From positions 1-42,427 of the forward strand of contig MSJI02000156.1 of the NCBI GenBank assembly GCA_001931905.2: a stretch of 42,427 nt of DNA, given 5' to 3'. The stretch comes from Cladosporium sp. IMV 00045. Lineage: Eukaryota > Ascomycota > Dothideomycetes > Cladosporiales > Cladosporiaceae. Position numbers and translations under genes: made by a program. The notes beneath the pieces are model-generated. The model was not told the DNA's origin, made no database searches, and was given only the letters and a program-made list of their open reading frames with translations. Position 1 is the stretch's first letter, and each line of letters opens with the position of its first letter. This document shows positions 1 through 11,458 of this stretch, in pieces.

Positions 1-248
1 AAAAAAAAAAAAAAAAGGAAGGAATGGGGATAATAACTCTGTATTCCAAGAATACCCAACGAAGTACAACAAAAAAAGAGAATGTACGGTACCATATCTA
101 CAAAAAAAGCCTGTGCAGCGTAATAAACGGGGGGTATGTATGTATGTACTTGTATATGCACATATGCTTTGCTTTGCTTTGTCTCCAACAGACCAAACCC
201 ATCTCATTCACTCTCATCGTATCCAATCCTTGCCCTTTTCTCTCCCAC
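1..248. other. 3' flank of the DUF726 gene; no gene seen
   Basis: The window opens with a run of 16 A, followed by A-rich DNA with short TGTA/TATG repeats and then a pyrimidine-rich stretch. It lies just beyond the stop codon of the minus-strand DUF726 gene and probably holds its 3' untranslated region. The open frames here are antisense shadows with no recognisable domain. Confidence 0.6.
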
Positions 249-3200
249 TCACTCAAAACTCATCTCCACCTCCCTCTCCCTCCCAAATTCCTCTTCCTCG
301 TCGGCCCAAGGATTACTGCCCCCCGACGAAGCCGCTGCGGCGCCCATACCAGCAGCTGCGCCAGCACCTACACCGGTACCCGCGCCTGCGGCGGCAGCTG
401 CGCCGTACGAAGGCGTCGTAGCAGCCGAGCGAGCCAAAGCAGGACGCGCATCGGCGGAGGACGTTGAAGGACCATTGGAGGGAGAGGAAGTCCAGGCGTT
501 GTTGCCGTCATTGGGATACTCAGGGTAATTGTGGGAAGCTTTTTGAGAAGGCCCTGATTCAAAGGACATTGTGACGTTCGAGTCATCGATGGGGTTAGGT
601 GTGGGCGTGCCGTATCTGGGAGAGTCGTAGCCGCTGCTGCTATAGTGGTGGCTGTGGTTGTTGTTGTTGCCCGTGGGATTATCCCAACTGCCGTGCGAGC
701 CGCTGTAGCTCTGCGTCTGGCGCAAATGGCCTCGAGGCGACTCGCGCCCGCTGCTATGGTTGCTGCTACTCTGGCCCGCGCCGAATTCTTTGCTGCTGGG
801 GCTCGTGATTTTCATGGGCGGCAGCGTGCTCTGAATCTCGCGGACTTGCATGTGCGCTTTGATCTCCTCGATATCGCTGGGGTTCTTCTTGGCCAGCTCG
901 AGGGCTTCCTTGCGGATGGCCTCGACGTCGAACAGGAGGTTGGCGTTCTCGTTGACAATCTTCTCCGGGTCTTTCGCGGGGTCAATGCGCGTGCTCGTGT
1001 CGTCGTACGTCTCCCAGCTTTTCTTCTGCGCGGCTTTCTTGCGCGAGAAGCGCGCGAGGAAGCCTTTCTTCTCGGGCTTCTCGTCGAGTTGGCGTCGCGC
1101 CTCTTCGATCTCGTTGATCAACTCGCGCTGTCGGCGTTCGTGGTTGTCTGGGTCTGGGTCTTCGATTTCGGCGAACTCGTCCGATTCCACCTCCCAGCCG
1201 ACTTTGCGCAGCAGGATGGGCATTTTCGCGCGGTAAGCCATGTGGCCCGGTACGTCGGCCGTGACGTTGAAGTTCTCGATGGTGGGTATCTGCACCTCGC
1301 TGAGGCCGGCGACACGCATGATGCCTCCTCCCGTGGCGCGGAAGAGGTACCCCAAGATCCAGTCGTTCGTGGCGTAGGCGTTGACGAAGCGGCCTGCGAC
1401 CACGCTGCGCGCTTTGAGCCACTCGTCTTGCTTGAATACTATCGGTGCGCCGAAGAGGTAGACGTTCTGCACGAGGCCGAGACCACCGCGGCGTGCGAGC
1501 TCTTTCAGGGCGGAGAAGATGACACGCGCGCCGAGGGAGAAACCGACGAGCGTGATGGGCCGCACGCCCAAGTTTCGATCGATGATGGAGTCTGCTAGGA
1601 TCAATCCTGCGGCGTCTGCTCGCGCGACGGAGACAGTCCAAGGGTTATCGATGAGATATGAAAGTTTTGTAAGGATAAGCGGCAGGGATAGGCCGGCCAT
1701 GAGAGTTGCCAGGAACGTGGCACCGAGCACTTGTTGCACGGTTGACGTGAGAGCCTCCGTACCGAGAATGGCCATGGTTGCACCGGTGCTCTTGAGCATC
1801 TCAGGTTCCCAGTGTACAGAGTAGACGTCACCCATGATTGGATCCACGGTGGAGAAGGGAAGTCTGACATCGTCGACGTTTCCCGTCATCCAGCCAGCCA
1901 CCGTGACCGTGAGATTGACACGCTTGTTGTTGTGCAGAGGGCGATACTCGAAAGTCTTCACCGCGCCAGTGCGGCGATTACTCGCTCTGACACCGACCGT
2001 TCCGCCGGTCAAAGCACCTGTAGTGCCAATGAGAGCAGCAGCGCCAGTGCCAGCCAAGAAACTTCCCGTGCCAGCAACGCCAATAGAAGTGAATCCCGCC
2101 GCAAGACCAGCACCAATGACTGGGGCGAGAAAACCTGCGCTCAAGCCGATCACCAGACCACCACCGACAGTACAAAGACCCATCACCATGAGCCTCTTCT
2201 TGCGCATGGCCTTTTTACGCGCTTCGAGGTGATCATCCTCGTTCCAAGTCTCCTTGTCAGCTTGCTCCTGCATCTCCAACGCGTCGGTGACACGCTTCTC
2301 GAAACGACAAATCTCCTGCCAGGGCACAGACAGCGCCTCTCCCACTCTTTCCAACAGCACCCGCGAGCGTGCGTCGTAAGTGGCATCCGCGATGAGGAGC
2401 AGGAACAAATCACACAAAACAGTCCATCGGAGGTCGAGGTCGATATTCTTAGTGTCGGCCAGCTTTTCCGAATCTTCGAAGTGGAGATTGTCTGCTGTGC
2501 GTTCTTCGTACGCGGGAGGTGGTGTTGACATTCCTGATTTGGGCTCGGCTTCCTCTTCCTCGTGTACGACAGGAGTCTCGAGAGAGGCCAGATTCGTGGC
2601 TGATTTGCGCTTCTCTACCGCTCCTGAAGGACGAGGCGAGCTCATAGATGGCCTGGCAGACGATGCTGCCGACGCTGCCTCTGAATGAGGATTCGACTCC
2701 ATCTTCGCCTCTGAACTCTCCGGCTTGACTTCCGGATTTTTCACTCTAGCATTTTGCATCAAGGCAGGAGTGAGGTCTGCCGGTTTCAAGCCATGCTCCG
2801 CCAACTGCTCGACCATGACTTGTTCCTGCGACGAAATCTCCATGTGGCTGTACAAGCGCACCATCATCTTCTGTGACCACATCTTGGTCGCTTCGGTGGC
2901 CAGATTGAGCAATTTCGTTGCACCCCTCGTCCGCGGCAATTGCTCAAGATCCGTGACCATTTGGAACATGGACAGTCTGACGACTCCGACGTACGCTATC
3001 CTCTGGCCTTCTGTGAGTAGTTCTTTCGTCGTCTGCATTTGCGATATCAAGTCGCGTGCCTCGTCTTCCTCGTCAAGTGCGTTGCGCGCGTAGCCTTCCT
3101 TGAACAGATAGGCGGTGTTGTCATCCATGCTTGTCGTTGATTGAGCGTCATCGTCGTCTTGCACACGTGTGTACCCTCTGGCAGCACCACCAAGCACCAT

Positions 3201-3869
3201 CGATTCGTCCTCTGCTTCGTCGTAGGCTCTCGCCGTGACTTTTCCCCAGTCGTCGTATTGCCGATATGTAGCCAGAGAGGGCATTTCCTGCCACTCGAGC
3301 TCGTCTTTCTTCTCTTCCTCTTCTTCGGCGTGGGGCGCCATGACCTGATGTGACCATTCTGATGCGCCTAGTGACTTCTTAGGTGCGTGGCCTCGTGGTT
3401 TCTCGTCGCTTTTCCGGGGACTCGTGGGGCTCGTGGATGGTTGGTCTTTGTCGGTTTGTGGTTTGTCTGCTTTCGATTCGTCTGGCTCTTTGCTTCTTGA
3501 TTGCGCTGGCATCTCTGTCTGTTCAGGCACCGCATCGACCTTTTCTGGCTTGTCGTCCGTAGTCTTCTTATCGGCCGTGTCATCCTCCGCTTGGACGTTA
3601 CTTTTCCCGCCATCTTTCAAAGCCGCCTCTCCTCCATTCTCCGCATCTCCCCCGTCCTCCTTCTCCTCCTCCTCATAAGCCCTCCTCCTCGCCGGCCTAA
3701 CCGGCAAACCAAACTCATCAACCTCAGTCGGCTCGACCTTCTTCTCTGCAGGCGCCTCTTCCAAACCTTTGCCCTTATGCACATCCACCTTCCCCTCCTC
3801 CCCTCCCTCTCTCACCACACTCTTCCTCTCCTCTAACTCCTTCGCAACACCATCGCCATCCTCAGGCAT
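249..3869 (-). CDS. DUF726 family membrane alpha/beta-hydrolase (TMCO4-like), 1206 aa
   Basis: Single-exon gene of 1206 residues. The N-terminal third is low-complexity and charged, rich in Glu, Lys, Asp, Ser and Pro, and is probably disordered. It is followed by a helical region, a glycine-rich hydrophobic segment around residues 565-620 that looks membrane-embedded, and a C-terminal alpha/beta-hydrolase core with the nucleophile-elbow motif GFSLG near residue 776, followed by LFGAP. These features match the DUF726 family (animal TMCO4, yeast YFL034W). The C-terminal tail is again disordered, with Ser, Asn, Gly and Ala runs. The family is thought to act on membranes as a putative lipase, but a substrate cannot be read from the sequence. 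The start is the first in-frame ATG, and the stop is TGA at 249-251. It is divergent from UTP23 across about 840 bp. Confidence 0.88.
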   Translation of the reverse strand: MPEDGDGVAKELEERKSVVREGGEEGKVDVHKGKGLEEAPAEKKVEPTEVDEFGLPVRPARRRAYEEEEKEDGGDAENGGEAALKDGGKSNVQAEDDTADKKTTDDKPEKVDAVPEQTEMPAQSRSKEPDESKADKPQTDKDQPSTSPTSPRKSDEKPRGHAPKKSLGASEWSHQVMAPHAEEEEEKKDELEWQEMPSLATYRQYDDWGKVTARAYDEAEDESMVLGGAARGYTRVQDDDDAQSTTSMDDNTAYLFKEGYARNALDEEDEARDLISQMQTTKELLTEGQRIAYVGVVRLSMFQMVTDLEQLPRTRGATKLLNLATEATKMWSQKMMVRLYSHMEISSQEQVMVEQLAEHGLKPADLTPALMQNARVKNPEVKPESSEAKMESNPHSEAASAASSARPSMSSPRPSGAVEKRKSATNLASLETPVVHEEEEAEPKSGMSTPPPAYEERTADNLHFEDSEKLADTKNIDLDLRWTVLCDLFLLLIADATYDARSRVLLERVGEALSVPWQEICRFEKRVTDALEMQEQADKETWNEDDHLEARKKAMRKKRLMVMGLCTVGGGLVIGLSAGFLAPVIGAGLAAGFTSIGVAGTGSFLAGTGAAALIGTTGALTGGTVGVRASNRRTGAVKTFEYRPLHNNKRVNLTVTVAGWMTGNVDDVRLPFSTVDPIMGDVYSVHWEPEMLKSTGATMAILGTEALTSTVQQVLGATFLATLMAGLSLPLILTKLSYLIDNPWTVSVARADAAGLILADSIIDRNLGVRPITLVGFSLGARVIFSALKELARRGGLGLVQNVYLFGAPIVFKQDEWLKARSVVAGRFVNAYATNDWILGYLFRATGGGIMRVAGLSEVQIPTIENFNVTADVPGHMAYRAKMPILLRKVGWEVESDEFAEIEDPDPDNHERRQRELINEIEEARRQLDEKPEKKGFLARFSRKKAAQKKSWETYDDTSTRIDPAKDPEKIVNENANLLFDVEAIRKEALELAKKNPSDIEEIKAHMQVREIQSTLPPMKITSPSSKEFGAGQSSSNHSSGRESPRGHLRQTQSYSGSHGSWDNPTGNNNNHSHHYSSSGYDSPRYGTPTPNPIDDSNVTMSFESGPSQKASHNYPEYPNDGNNAWTSSPSNGPSTSSADARPALARSAATTPSYGAAAAAGAGTGVGAGAAAGMGAAAASSGGSNPWADEEEEFGREREVEMSFE

Positions 3870-4706
3870 ATCTCAGCTCCAGCGCGGGCGAGAAAAATCG
3901 AAGTCGAAGAAGAGAAGAAGCGTAAATTACAGATTAAACCAAGAAGGGCGGACAAGACCGACCAGATCCAGAAGCAGCAGCAGCGCCTCAAACCGATCAC
4001 AGCATTGTCCGCAGCCTTTCCGAGCCCGGACGTGGACGAAGCCGTACAGCGGCGTAGGTATTCTCCCGAAAGGCGTGTGTCCAATCCAAAGAGCCAAGAA
4101 AGAAGAGTGAACCCAAAGAAGAAGAAGAAGAATGTCCGGCCTATGATGCTGATGCCACGAATGCGCTGCCGAGGTATATGTCGTATGTTTGTTTTTTTAC
4201 AAGAAAGTATTGGTCGCACGACAGGCGGAAAAGGAAAAAGGCGGTTGAAACAAGCGCAAAAAGACGACAATGGGTGGGTGGTTCACTAAGCAAGCGATCA
4301 TGGCATCACTCGCACACAAAGAGGCGGAACTGGCGCCTCTCTTGCCTCCTCCCTCCTTCCCACCAGCTTTTTGTGGAGCAGAGCTGCCGTCTTGTCTGTC
4401 TTCCCCCGCAAAATGGCGCAACGGCCGGCTGCTGGCTTTGATGAAGTTTGGGCTAGCAGTAGAGGAAATTTATTGATCGGCTTGCATACCTTGTAGTTCT
4501 TTTTACCTACTTGACATTTACCTACAACCAACATCTACCACCTTTTACTTAATCCACCAAAGTCGCCTTTTAATACACATTCGCGGCTCTGAGAACTCGT
4601 CTCAAATGACCTGGAATTGAAAAAGTCAAATACTCCAACAAGAAAACCCACAGCGCAAACCCCGACCAACTCAGGTCTCACCACCCACACCTACACATAG
4701 CCCACC
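3870..4706. promoter_or_regulatory. Divergent intergenic region between the DUF726 gene and UTP23
   Basis: An 837-bp gap between two divergent starts that must contain both promoters. Pyrimidine/purine-rich tracts lie close to each start. No coding signal with a recognisable domain and no clear TATA box were found. The small open frames here are short and compositionally biased. Confidence 0.5.
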
Positions 4707-5642
4707 ATGCGCGGCAAACGCAGCAAACAATACCGCAAACTCATGCACTCCTACGCGCTGACCTTCAACTTCCGGTCCCCCTACCAAGTGCTCCTGTCCA
4801 GCACGCTGATCCGCGACGCCGCGCGCTTCAAAATGCAGCTCGGCCACATGCTCTCCAACACGCTGCACGGCGAGATCAAGCCCATGATAACGCAATGCTG
4901 CATTCGACACCTGTACAACGCCGTCCCCGAGCCGGGGCAGGAGAAAGACAAAGAGGCCTGGATCGAAGTCGCGAAGCAGGCGGAGAGGCGCAGGTGCGGG
5001 CATCATGAGTTGGAAAACCCGCTGAGCGAGTTGGAGTGTATTATGAGCGTCGTGGATCCGAAGGGGAGTGGGAGTAATAAGCATCGGTATGTGGTTGCGA
5101 CGCAGGAGAGGGAGGTGAGGGCTGCGCTCAGAGAGGTGGCGGGCGTGCCGCTGGTTTATATCAATAGGAGTGTGATGGTTATGGAGCCGATGGCGGAGAG
5201 GAGTGTGGAGGTGCGAGAGGCGGAGGAGAAGGGCAAGGTTAGGGCGGGACTGAAGGGGAGGAGGGGCGCGGAGGAGAAGATTGGGGAGAAGAGGAAGGCG
5301 GAGGAGGAGGATGGTGAACAGGGACAAGAGGAGGCTGCGGCGCCGAAGAAGAAGAAGGTCAAAGGCCCCAAGGGCCCGAATCCGCTCAGTGTGAAGAAGC
5401 CTAAGAAGGAGAATGCGGAGAAGAAGTCGACGGCTAAGAAGGTGGAGGATGAGAGGTCGGTGTTGAGAAAGGCTGCGAAGCAAGATCCGCAGGTGGGTGA
5501 GAAGGCTACGAGTGCGGAGGTTGCGGTGGGAGAGGGCGGTGCCGCTGCGGCTGATGGCAAGAGGAAGAGGAAGAGGAAGCCTAAGACTGCTGCTGGTGGT
5601 GATGCTGGCGCTGCAGATGGTGAGGCTGGTGGCGAGGAGTGA
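4707..5642 (+). CDS. UTP23: rRNA-processing protein UTP23 (PIN-like, SSU processome), 311 aa
   Basis: The N-terminus MRGKRSKQYRKLM, then an FRxPYQVL segment, is diagnostic of UTP23. This is a PIN-fold protein of the nucleolar small-subunit processome, needed for early 18S pre-rRNA cleavages and release of snR30. The zinc-binding cysteine/histidine cluster is visible in QCCIRHLY (about residues 72-79) and RRCGHHELENPLSELEC (about 98-114). The PIN domain ends near residue 170, after the VPLVYINRS strand. The remaining 140 residues are Lys/Glu/Ala-rich and disordered, with several KKKK/KRKRKRK nuclear or nucleolar targeting stretches, as is common in this family. It has one exon, and the ATG is preceded by CACC. 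Confidence 0.93.
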   Translation: MRGKRSKQYRKLMHSYALTFNFRSPYQVLLSSTLIRDAARFKMQLGHMLSNTLHGEIKPMITQCCIRHLYNAVPEPGQEKDKEAWIEVAKQAERRRCGHHELENPLSELECIMSVVDPKGSGSNKHRYVVATQEREVRAALREVAGVPLVYINRSVMVMEPMAERSVEVREAEEKGKVRAGLKGRRGAEEKIGEKRKAEEEDGEQGQEEAAAPKKKKVKGPKGPNPLSVKKPKKENAEKKSTAKKVEDERSVLRKAAKQDPQVGEKATSAEVAVGEGGAAAADGKRKRKRKPKTAAGGDAGAADGEAGGEE

Positions 5643-5694
5643 GGTAGGCAGATCTTGAGGGTGGTTCGGGAGATATACCCACGGAGTGGAGACC

Positions 5695-5710
5695 TTTTTT
5701 TTTTTTTTTT
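5695..5710 (+). repeat. T16 homopolymer in the UTP23 3' flank
   Basis: An uninterrupted run of 16 T about 50 nt past the UTP23 stop codon. It is a simple mononucleotide tract, prone to length variation. Nothing indicates a specific function. Confidence 0.8.
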
Positions 5711-5935
5711 ATCATTCTTTGGACTCAAGCGCGCAGTGTATTATCAAAAATCAAATGTTAAACAAGACACATTAAGGTCGACTATTTCATTACTACCCGA
5801 ATCACATTTTTCCCAGGCCGAGAAGAGAAATCGTCAGAAACAACCCGCCCTCAACTCCTCGCCTATCCCCAATAAGATATGGAATCCTCCAAAACAAAGA
5901 AACTCAAGATCACGAACTCCCAACCCTTAACCAAC

Positions 5936-7694
5936 TCACAACTCCTCCCTCTCATCCCCCTCCACACCAACCCCCCTATACCCCAACTCAACCAACTCCC
6001 CCAACCTCTTCTCCATCACCTTCCTCCCCTCATAAGTCTCCCAAACATGATGCGGCGCCTTATTGACCACATCCCACGCGACCAACCCGCCCGTCAACGT
6101 CGTCAAATCCTCCTGCTTCCTCCCCCACTCCTCATCCCTCCTGACCGAAATCCCCGAACTGACAACCACCAGCGGCGTGTCCGCGCCCTTCTGTATGGTA
6201 CGCGCAGACGCAACCTCGTTCTTCGACAAACTGTCCGCGACCAGATTCTCCTGCAGCGCGGCCTTGATGAACCTGCCGCCCTGCCGCGCCTCGCGCCCGT
6301 AAACCCGGTCTTCGCGCGTGCGCCCGCGGAACAGCGCGCCGCCGATGCGGTCGATTCCCAGCGGCGAGATGACGCCCCACGCCCACAGCAGGAAGCCCGC
6401 GCCGGGGCTGGCGATGCGGTGCAGCAGGTCTTCGTGCAGCGGGTCGATGAGCAGCATGCCTGCGACGTCGCGCATGTGGCGCGCGCTGAAGATCCGCGAG
6501 ACCACGCTGCCGTAGCCGGCGGATACGAGGATCCATGGCCCTTCTTCGCCGGCGACTGCGAGCGCTTCGGCCAGGTTGTCGGCGCTCATGCCCGCGCTGT
6601 GGGGGGAGGGGGCGTTATCTGACCATGCGTAGCCGGGGCGGTCCCAGTAGCAGTACCGCGAGATGGTGCCGTTTTGGTACGCGGCGTAGGCCCAGTGTTC
6701 GAAGTCGTATTCGAGGGGCTCCTCGGCGGCTTCGAGGAGGATGGTGGGGGCGCGAGTGCCGTTTTTGGAGGTTCCGGTTTCGCCGACGCAGGCCAGGTGG
6801 ACTTGGTATTTGTCGCCGTCGACGAAGTAGCGCTGGCCGTCCATTTCCAGGCTGGCGTCGCGCGAGCGCAGGATTAGGGTGGCGGTCATGAGGACTGTGA
6901 TGACGATGTAGACGGCCAGGATGATCGTGGCGGCCAGCACGGCGAGCCATTCGCGCAGCGTACGGCGGGACTCGGGTCGGCCTGTCAGACGCTCCTCTTC
7001 CTCGCGTTTGCCCCAGGCGACGACGCGGTCGGTGATTACGCAGAAAGCAGTCATCAGCGTGGCCCAGACGACGCTGGCGATGCCGGGGGGTCCTTCTTCA
7101 CCTCGCACGCGCGGGACACTGACGATGATGATCAGGTCGATGAGCAGGAAGAGGGCGATGACGCCCTGGCAGATGCGCATGGCCATGCTGGGCGCAGAGA
7201 AGAAGAGTAGACTGCATAGCAGGATGCCGGCCGTGAGGGTCGTGTAGGAGAAGTCCGTGAAGCCAGAGCCACGTGTGTGAAGGCCAGGGGGTGAGACGAA
7301 GATGCTCACGAGCAGAAGCACCCACCAGAAGAACGTGATGGCCAGGAAGAGAAGGGAGAGGAAGCGCAGAGCGCGGACGGTCCAGAGGTTGTATGGCGAG
7401 ACCTGGGCGAGGTGTTAGTTGTGCTATTCCAATCTATACCACGGATACCAATGCAGCGTTATGCCATGCAGAACTCACAGCAGGATCATCAGGATCCAAA
7501 TATCCATCCGAGTGCGGCGGCTGGTGAGCACCCAGCAGTCTGTCCCGTTCATTGGGCTCGCGTCTCGACCTGGACGACCTCGGCCGGGGCTCATCGTGAG
7601 AGGCCCGCGAAGTGCTGTTCTCCCCTGCCTCGCCGTTGACCTGATTGTGTTCCTCCTCATCGGTCCTCTTCGATCCCCACAGAGAGCCGGCCAT
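5936..7694 (-). CDS. Multi-pass membrane protein with alpha/beta-hydrolase-like domain, 560 aa, 2 exons
   Basis: Exons on the minus strand are 7694-7479 and 7402-5936. The 76-nt intron starts GTGAGT and ends CCCAG, phase 0, giving 560 residues. The 72-residue first exon is hydrophilic (charged, Ser/Arg-rich) and ends in SDGYLDPDDPA. Exon 2 continues VSPYNLWTVRALR and then shows about four to six hydrophobic helices in its first 200 residues. The C-terminal part has an alpha/beta-hydrolase-like layout with an ILVSAGYGS segment where the nucleophile elbow would sit, followed by LLIDPLHEDL. The elbow lacks the usual Ser between the glycines, so catalysis is doubtful. Similar fungal proteins are often labelled mitochondrial integral membrane proteins; that localisation is not shown here. 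An upstream in-frame Met at 7784 exists, but the MAGSLWGSKR start is typical of the family. Confidence 0.8.
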
Positions 7695-8500
7695 GTCGTT
7701 ATTTGGTATGCACAGGGATGTGCTTTCAGCGGTTGGCTGGGAATCCGCTTTGCGATGGAAGGAGCTGATGAGGTCGTATTCCACCCACTTTCTGGCAAAG
7801 CGCTGGGATGGTGATGAAGAACGGTCAGCACATACGATGAGAAGAAAGATAAGGCGAGTCGAGAATAAGCAAATTCCCTCAAAGACGTTGCGGTACCATC
7901 AAGACGGCTCGTCGTGTGTGTGGTAGGCCGCGCCAGGCCGTGTTTCCCATACGTCATGGAGAGATCGACCGTTTTGAAGCTCAAGCTTTGGCACGAGATC
8001 GACTGGACTGGACCACTCGAGCGCTCAAGCCACTGCCAAAATGCATGAACGAACCGCGCGAGAGCGGCACGGGTGAAGTCAGAGGTATCTAAGCCACAAT
8101 GGCTGCCTGATCGTTTGCTTTGCCAATCAACTTGGCTGTGACAGGTAGATGTTATGGTGCTTATGGAATCACATGCCAAATTGCCCTTGACGGAAAACCG
8201 CCACAATGACGGAGGTGGGCAGAATAGCATCATCGTCGACATGCACATTTTCTTGATGTATATCTACCTTATGTACCTAGCTGTCTAGCGAGCCGCAGTA
8301 GAAGCGTGCCAATTTGCCTTGATCGACACCAGGGTGGTCATCAGAAGCACTCAGCCAAGCAGGCAATCAATCAATCGATCAAGCTCGTTCATCAATCCAA
8401 GATTTCGGTGGGTGAATCCTGCGCTATGCATGCAGCCAGATTTTCGCATCTTGATATATGTCAAATATCTCGTATCTACATATACATTTATTCAACAGCC
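7695..8500. other. Intergenic: promoter of the membrane protein gene and 3' flank of PRP16
   Basis: An 806-bp gap. The part near 7695 is 5' of the minus-strand membrane protein gene, and the part near 8500 is 3' of PRP16. A 257-codon minus-strand open frame (7475-8248) overlaps exon 1 of the membrane gene in another frame and has no protein character. No additional gene is supported. Confidence 0.5.
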
Positions 8501-11458
8501 TCAGCGCCGTCTGCCCTTAATAACAGGCTTGACAACCGCACTCCCCTTACTCGCCGGCTTCTTCGCCTGTCCAGCGCCACCAGCACTACCACGACCACCC
8601 TCCTTGCCCGCCAAAGCACCATTCCTCTCCCTCTCCCTCTCCTCCAAAGCCTGCTGTCTCGCCCGATCGGCCGCGATTCCCCTCTCCAGCTCCGCACGTT
8701 TCGAAAATTCAATCTCTCTCCTCTGCCCGCCGTGAATGCCCTTCTCCTTGACGCTGTAGAAAACACCGCCCAAATCCGCCAGCCAGTGCGCGTCTACCGC
8801 CGTGACGCACGACATGTACTCGCGGCTGGTGAGGATCAGCTCGTGGTAGACGACGTAGTCCGGGGGGTCGCCGGAGTTATACAGCGCCGAAGTCGGGTGC
8901 AACTGCACGGCCACGGAGGTGCGCAGGTTGACGTACTCGCCCAGACCGCGCCGCTTGGCCGCTTGGTGGTAATAGCCGGCGCAGATGCAGAGGCGCACGA
9001 CATCCGTGTCGTAGCCGCAGGACACGAGGCGCATTTTGCTCGAGGTCATGATGTCGACGAGCTGGTTGCGGATTTCTTGCGCGCGGCGCAGCGCTTTTGG
9101 ATGTAGGAAGTGTTTGGTGCACCAGCCGTCGCGGTAGCCGTTGGAGGCCCATTGCTGGTAGACAGTGAGGAGGGTGAGGTGGTCTGAGTCGTGGACGAAG
9201 AACTTCTCGCGCGCGGCGTCGGACTCTTCGAGTCGCTCTTTGGGTCGGTAGAATACTGAGGGGACGGAGAGCATGCTGACAATGGTGAGCATTTCTTCGC
9301 TGCAGCCGTAGGTTGTGGCGGAAGTTATGACGAGTTTGGCCAATGAGGGATCCATCGGGAAAGAAGTCATTTGTCGACCAAGCTCGGTCAGCTCCCCTAA
9401 GTTGTCAAGGGCACCAAGGGACCAGAGGTCAAAGAGCGATGTGGTGATCGTATCTTGAGGCGGAGGATCCATGAAGTCGAAGTCGAGGAGGTTCTTGACG
9501 CCGAGAGATTTGAGGAGGAGGACCGTGTTGGCAAGGTTGGTCCGCTGGATCTCAGGGATGGTCGACATGTAGAATTCATCGCGGAAAGCTCGCTCTGTGT
9601 AGAGGTGAAAGGCTTTTCCAGGTCCTGTTCTGCCAGCGCGACCAGCTCGTTGTGATGCGTTTGCTTGAGAGACAGGCGTGATCTGAAGAGTGTCCATGCC
9701 CATCTTGGGATTGTAGACCTTGAGCTTACTGAACCCACAATCAACCACGTACATGATACCATCGACGGTCAGAGAGGTCTCGGCAATGTTGGTTGCAACG
9801 ATGACCTTTCTGACGCCTGGAGGTGCGCGGTCGAAGATCTTTGCTTGAAGATCCGCGGGCATCTGTGAATAGATAGGGAGAATGCTGAGTTTTGGTGGGT
9901 CATTCAGTTGTTTGAGACGCTCCTCAACAAGCTCACATGTAGCTTCAATGTCTTCTTGTCCGGTCATGAAGACAAGAATATCACCCTTTGGTTGCGAGAC
10001 ATGAATCGCCAACACCTGTCGAACAGCGCTGTCGACATAGTCCTCGCAAGGTGATCGCGAGTACTGGATGTCCACGGGGAACGTTCGCCCAGGGATGAAG
10101 AACTCTGGGGCTCCACCGTAGAACTGGGCAAATCGTGTCGCGTTCATGGTCGCCGACGTGACGATCAGCTTGAGGTCACGTCTCCGGGCTAGCACTTTCT
10201 TGATAAGACCCATCAAGACATCGGTGTTCAAAGCACGCTCGTGAGCTTCATCCATGATGATGCAAGAGTACTGATCAAGATCTGAGTTTGTAAGACTTTC
10301 GCGCAACAACACACCATCCGTCATGTACTTGATGGCAGTGCTCTTGCTTGTGCAATCCTCGAAACGGATTGCATATCCCACTAAGTCTCCCAATGGAACC
10401 TCCATTTCCTCACTGACACGCTTCGCCACGGACATGGCAGCGACACGACGTGGCTGCGTGCAGCCTATCATCTGTCCGCCTTTGGCATAGCCGTCTTCGT
10501 ACAAGAACTGGGTAAGCTGCGTAGTCTTACCGGAGCCAGTCTGGCCAACCACAATCGTGACCTGATTGTCGCGAATGACCCTGAGAAGCTCTTCTCTGAC
10601 CGCAAACGCGGGCAAGTATTCTCGCTGCTCCCGCACCGATTTTGTGTTCGAAAAGTCTGAACTACCTTCTTGTTTCTTTTTGAAGTGGTCCGAGAACTTG
10701 TTGCTTTGTGCCTTCTCATCCTCTCCTGCCGCCGCAGGAGCTGCAGAATCTGTATCCTCGTCTTTAACACCCATGACATTTCCGAGGGCTGTGCCGGCAA
10801 CTTTAGTGGCTTCTTGCGCCTGCTTTTGTCGCTCCTTCTGTTGTCTGCGCTCCTTCACGACCTTGGATCCTTTGCGGGAGAAGACAGCCATGTCACTTTG
10901 AGGATCCTTGACCGCGCTGACTGGATCCTTCTGGGTTGTGAAGATGGTCTTTCCATCCAAGAATGGTGGCCTCAGATCGTGTACCAGGAGATGTACTCGT
11001 GTCTCATCGTTGTCATCGTCGAGATTGTTGAACTGCTCCCTGGTCTGGGCGACAGAACTTGCCAACATGCGATTCGTCTCCCACGCATCAGCATCTTGCT
11101 GCCTCTGGAGCTGCTTGTGATTTACACGACCACGGGCTGCCAGCTTCTTCGCCAGTAATTCTTTCTCGCGCTCTTGATCTGCCCATGTCACATCCTCCGC
11201 TCCACCAAAAGGGTTGTGCGACTCATCGCCAAGTGCAGCTCCATCCTCAGCGGTATTGTACCAGTCTCTGTCCAGAGCAGCCGCGTCGACATCATTTACA
11301 TTGGGTTCAGGTCCAGAGAAGTTGTCGTGAGGTCCCTCGCGTCGTCCGGCATGCGGTCGCTCCCTCCAGGATGGTGTCTCATCTCTGTAGCCGCGTGGTG
11401 TTGCGGCACGAGAATCATTCAGGCGACGCCGCTTGGGACTATGTTCGTCTCCAGCCAT
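8501..11458 (-). CDS. PRP16: Pre-mRNA-splicing ATP-dependent DEAH helicase PRP16 (DHX38), 985 aa
   Basis: Intronless DEAH-box RNA helicase. The N-terminal 270 residues are charged and include the [12 protein letters not shown] segment typical of Prp16/DHX38. The helicase core has motif [11 protein letters not shown] (near residue 305), Ia [18 protein letters not shown] (near 401), [20 protein letters not shown] and [14 protein letters not shown] (near 607). Winged-helix, ratchet and OB-fold regions follow, and a basic Lys/Gly-rich tail ends the protein. Prp16 remodels the spliceosome after the first catalytic step. It shares a 217-bp divergent region with PWP1. A 985-residue length is normal for fungal Prp16. 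Confidence 0.94.
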   Translation of the reverse strand: MAGDEHSPKRRRLNDSRAATPRGYRDETPSWRERPHAGRREGPHDNFSGPEPNVNDVDAAALDRDWYNTAEDGAALGDESHNPFGGAEDVTWADQEREKELLAKKLAARGRVNHKQLQRQQDADAWETNRMLASSVAQTREQFNNLDDDNDETRVHLLVHDLRPPFLDGKTIFTTQKDPVSAVKDPQSDMAVFSRKGSKVVKERRQQKERQKQAQEATKVAGTALGNVMGVKDEDTDSAAPAAAGEDEKAQSNKFSDHFKKKQEGSSDFSNTKSVREQREYLPAFAVREELLRVIRDNQVTIVVGQTGSGKTTQLTQFLYEDGYAKGGQMIGCTQPRRVAAMSVAKRVSEEMEVPLGDLVGYAIRFEDCTSKSTAIKYMTDGVLLRESLTNSDLDQYSCIIMDEAHERALNTDVLMGLIKKVLARRRDLKLIVTSATMNATRFAQFYGGAPEFFIPGRTFPVDIQYSRSPCEDYVDSAVRQVLAIHVSQPKGDILVFMTGQEDIEATCELVEERLKQLNDPPKLSILPIYSQMPADLQAKIFDRAPPGVRKVIVATNIAETSLTVDGIMYVVDCGFSKLKVYNPKMGMDTLQITPVSQANASQRAGRAGRTGPGKAFHLYTERAFRDEFYMSTIPEIQRTNLANTVLLLKSLGVKNLLDFDFMDPPPQDTITTSLFDLWSLGALDNLGELTELGRQMTSFPMDPSLAKLVITSATTYGCSEEMLTIVSMLSVPSVFYRPKERLEESDAAREKFFVHDSDHLTLLTVYQQWASNGYRDGWCTKHFLHPKALRRAQEIRNQLVDIMTSSKMRLVSCGYDTDVVRLCICAGYYHQAAKRRGLGEYVNLRTSVAVQLHPTSALYNSGDPPDYVVYHELILTSREYMSCVTAVDAHWLADLGGVFYSVKEKGIHGGQRREIEFSKRAELERGIAADRARQQALEERERERNGALAGKEGGRGSAGGAGQAKKPASKGSAVVKPVIKGRRR

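Noticed and set aside
645..1598. 317-codon plus-strand open frame opposite the DUF726 gene
   Set aside because: Antisense shadow of a GC-rich coding region; composition is dominated by Arg, Val and Ala with no domain, while the minus strand encodes a recognisable family.
4671..5483. 270-codon minus-strand frame opposite UTP23
   Set aside because: Leu/Arg/His-rich antisense shadow; UTP23 motifs are unambiguous on the plus strand.
7475..8248. 257-codon minus-strand frame upstream of the membrane protein gene
   Set aside because: Overlaps exon 1 of the membrane protein gene in another frame, has no domain, and would be incompatible with the clear splice to exon 2.
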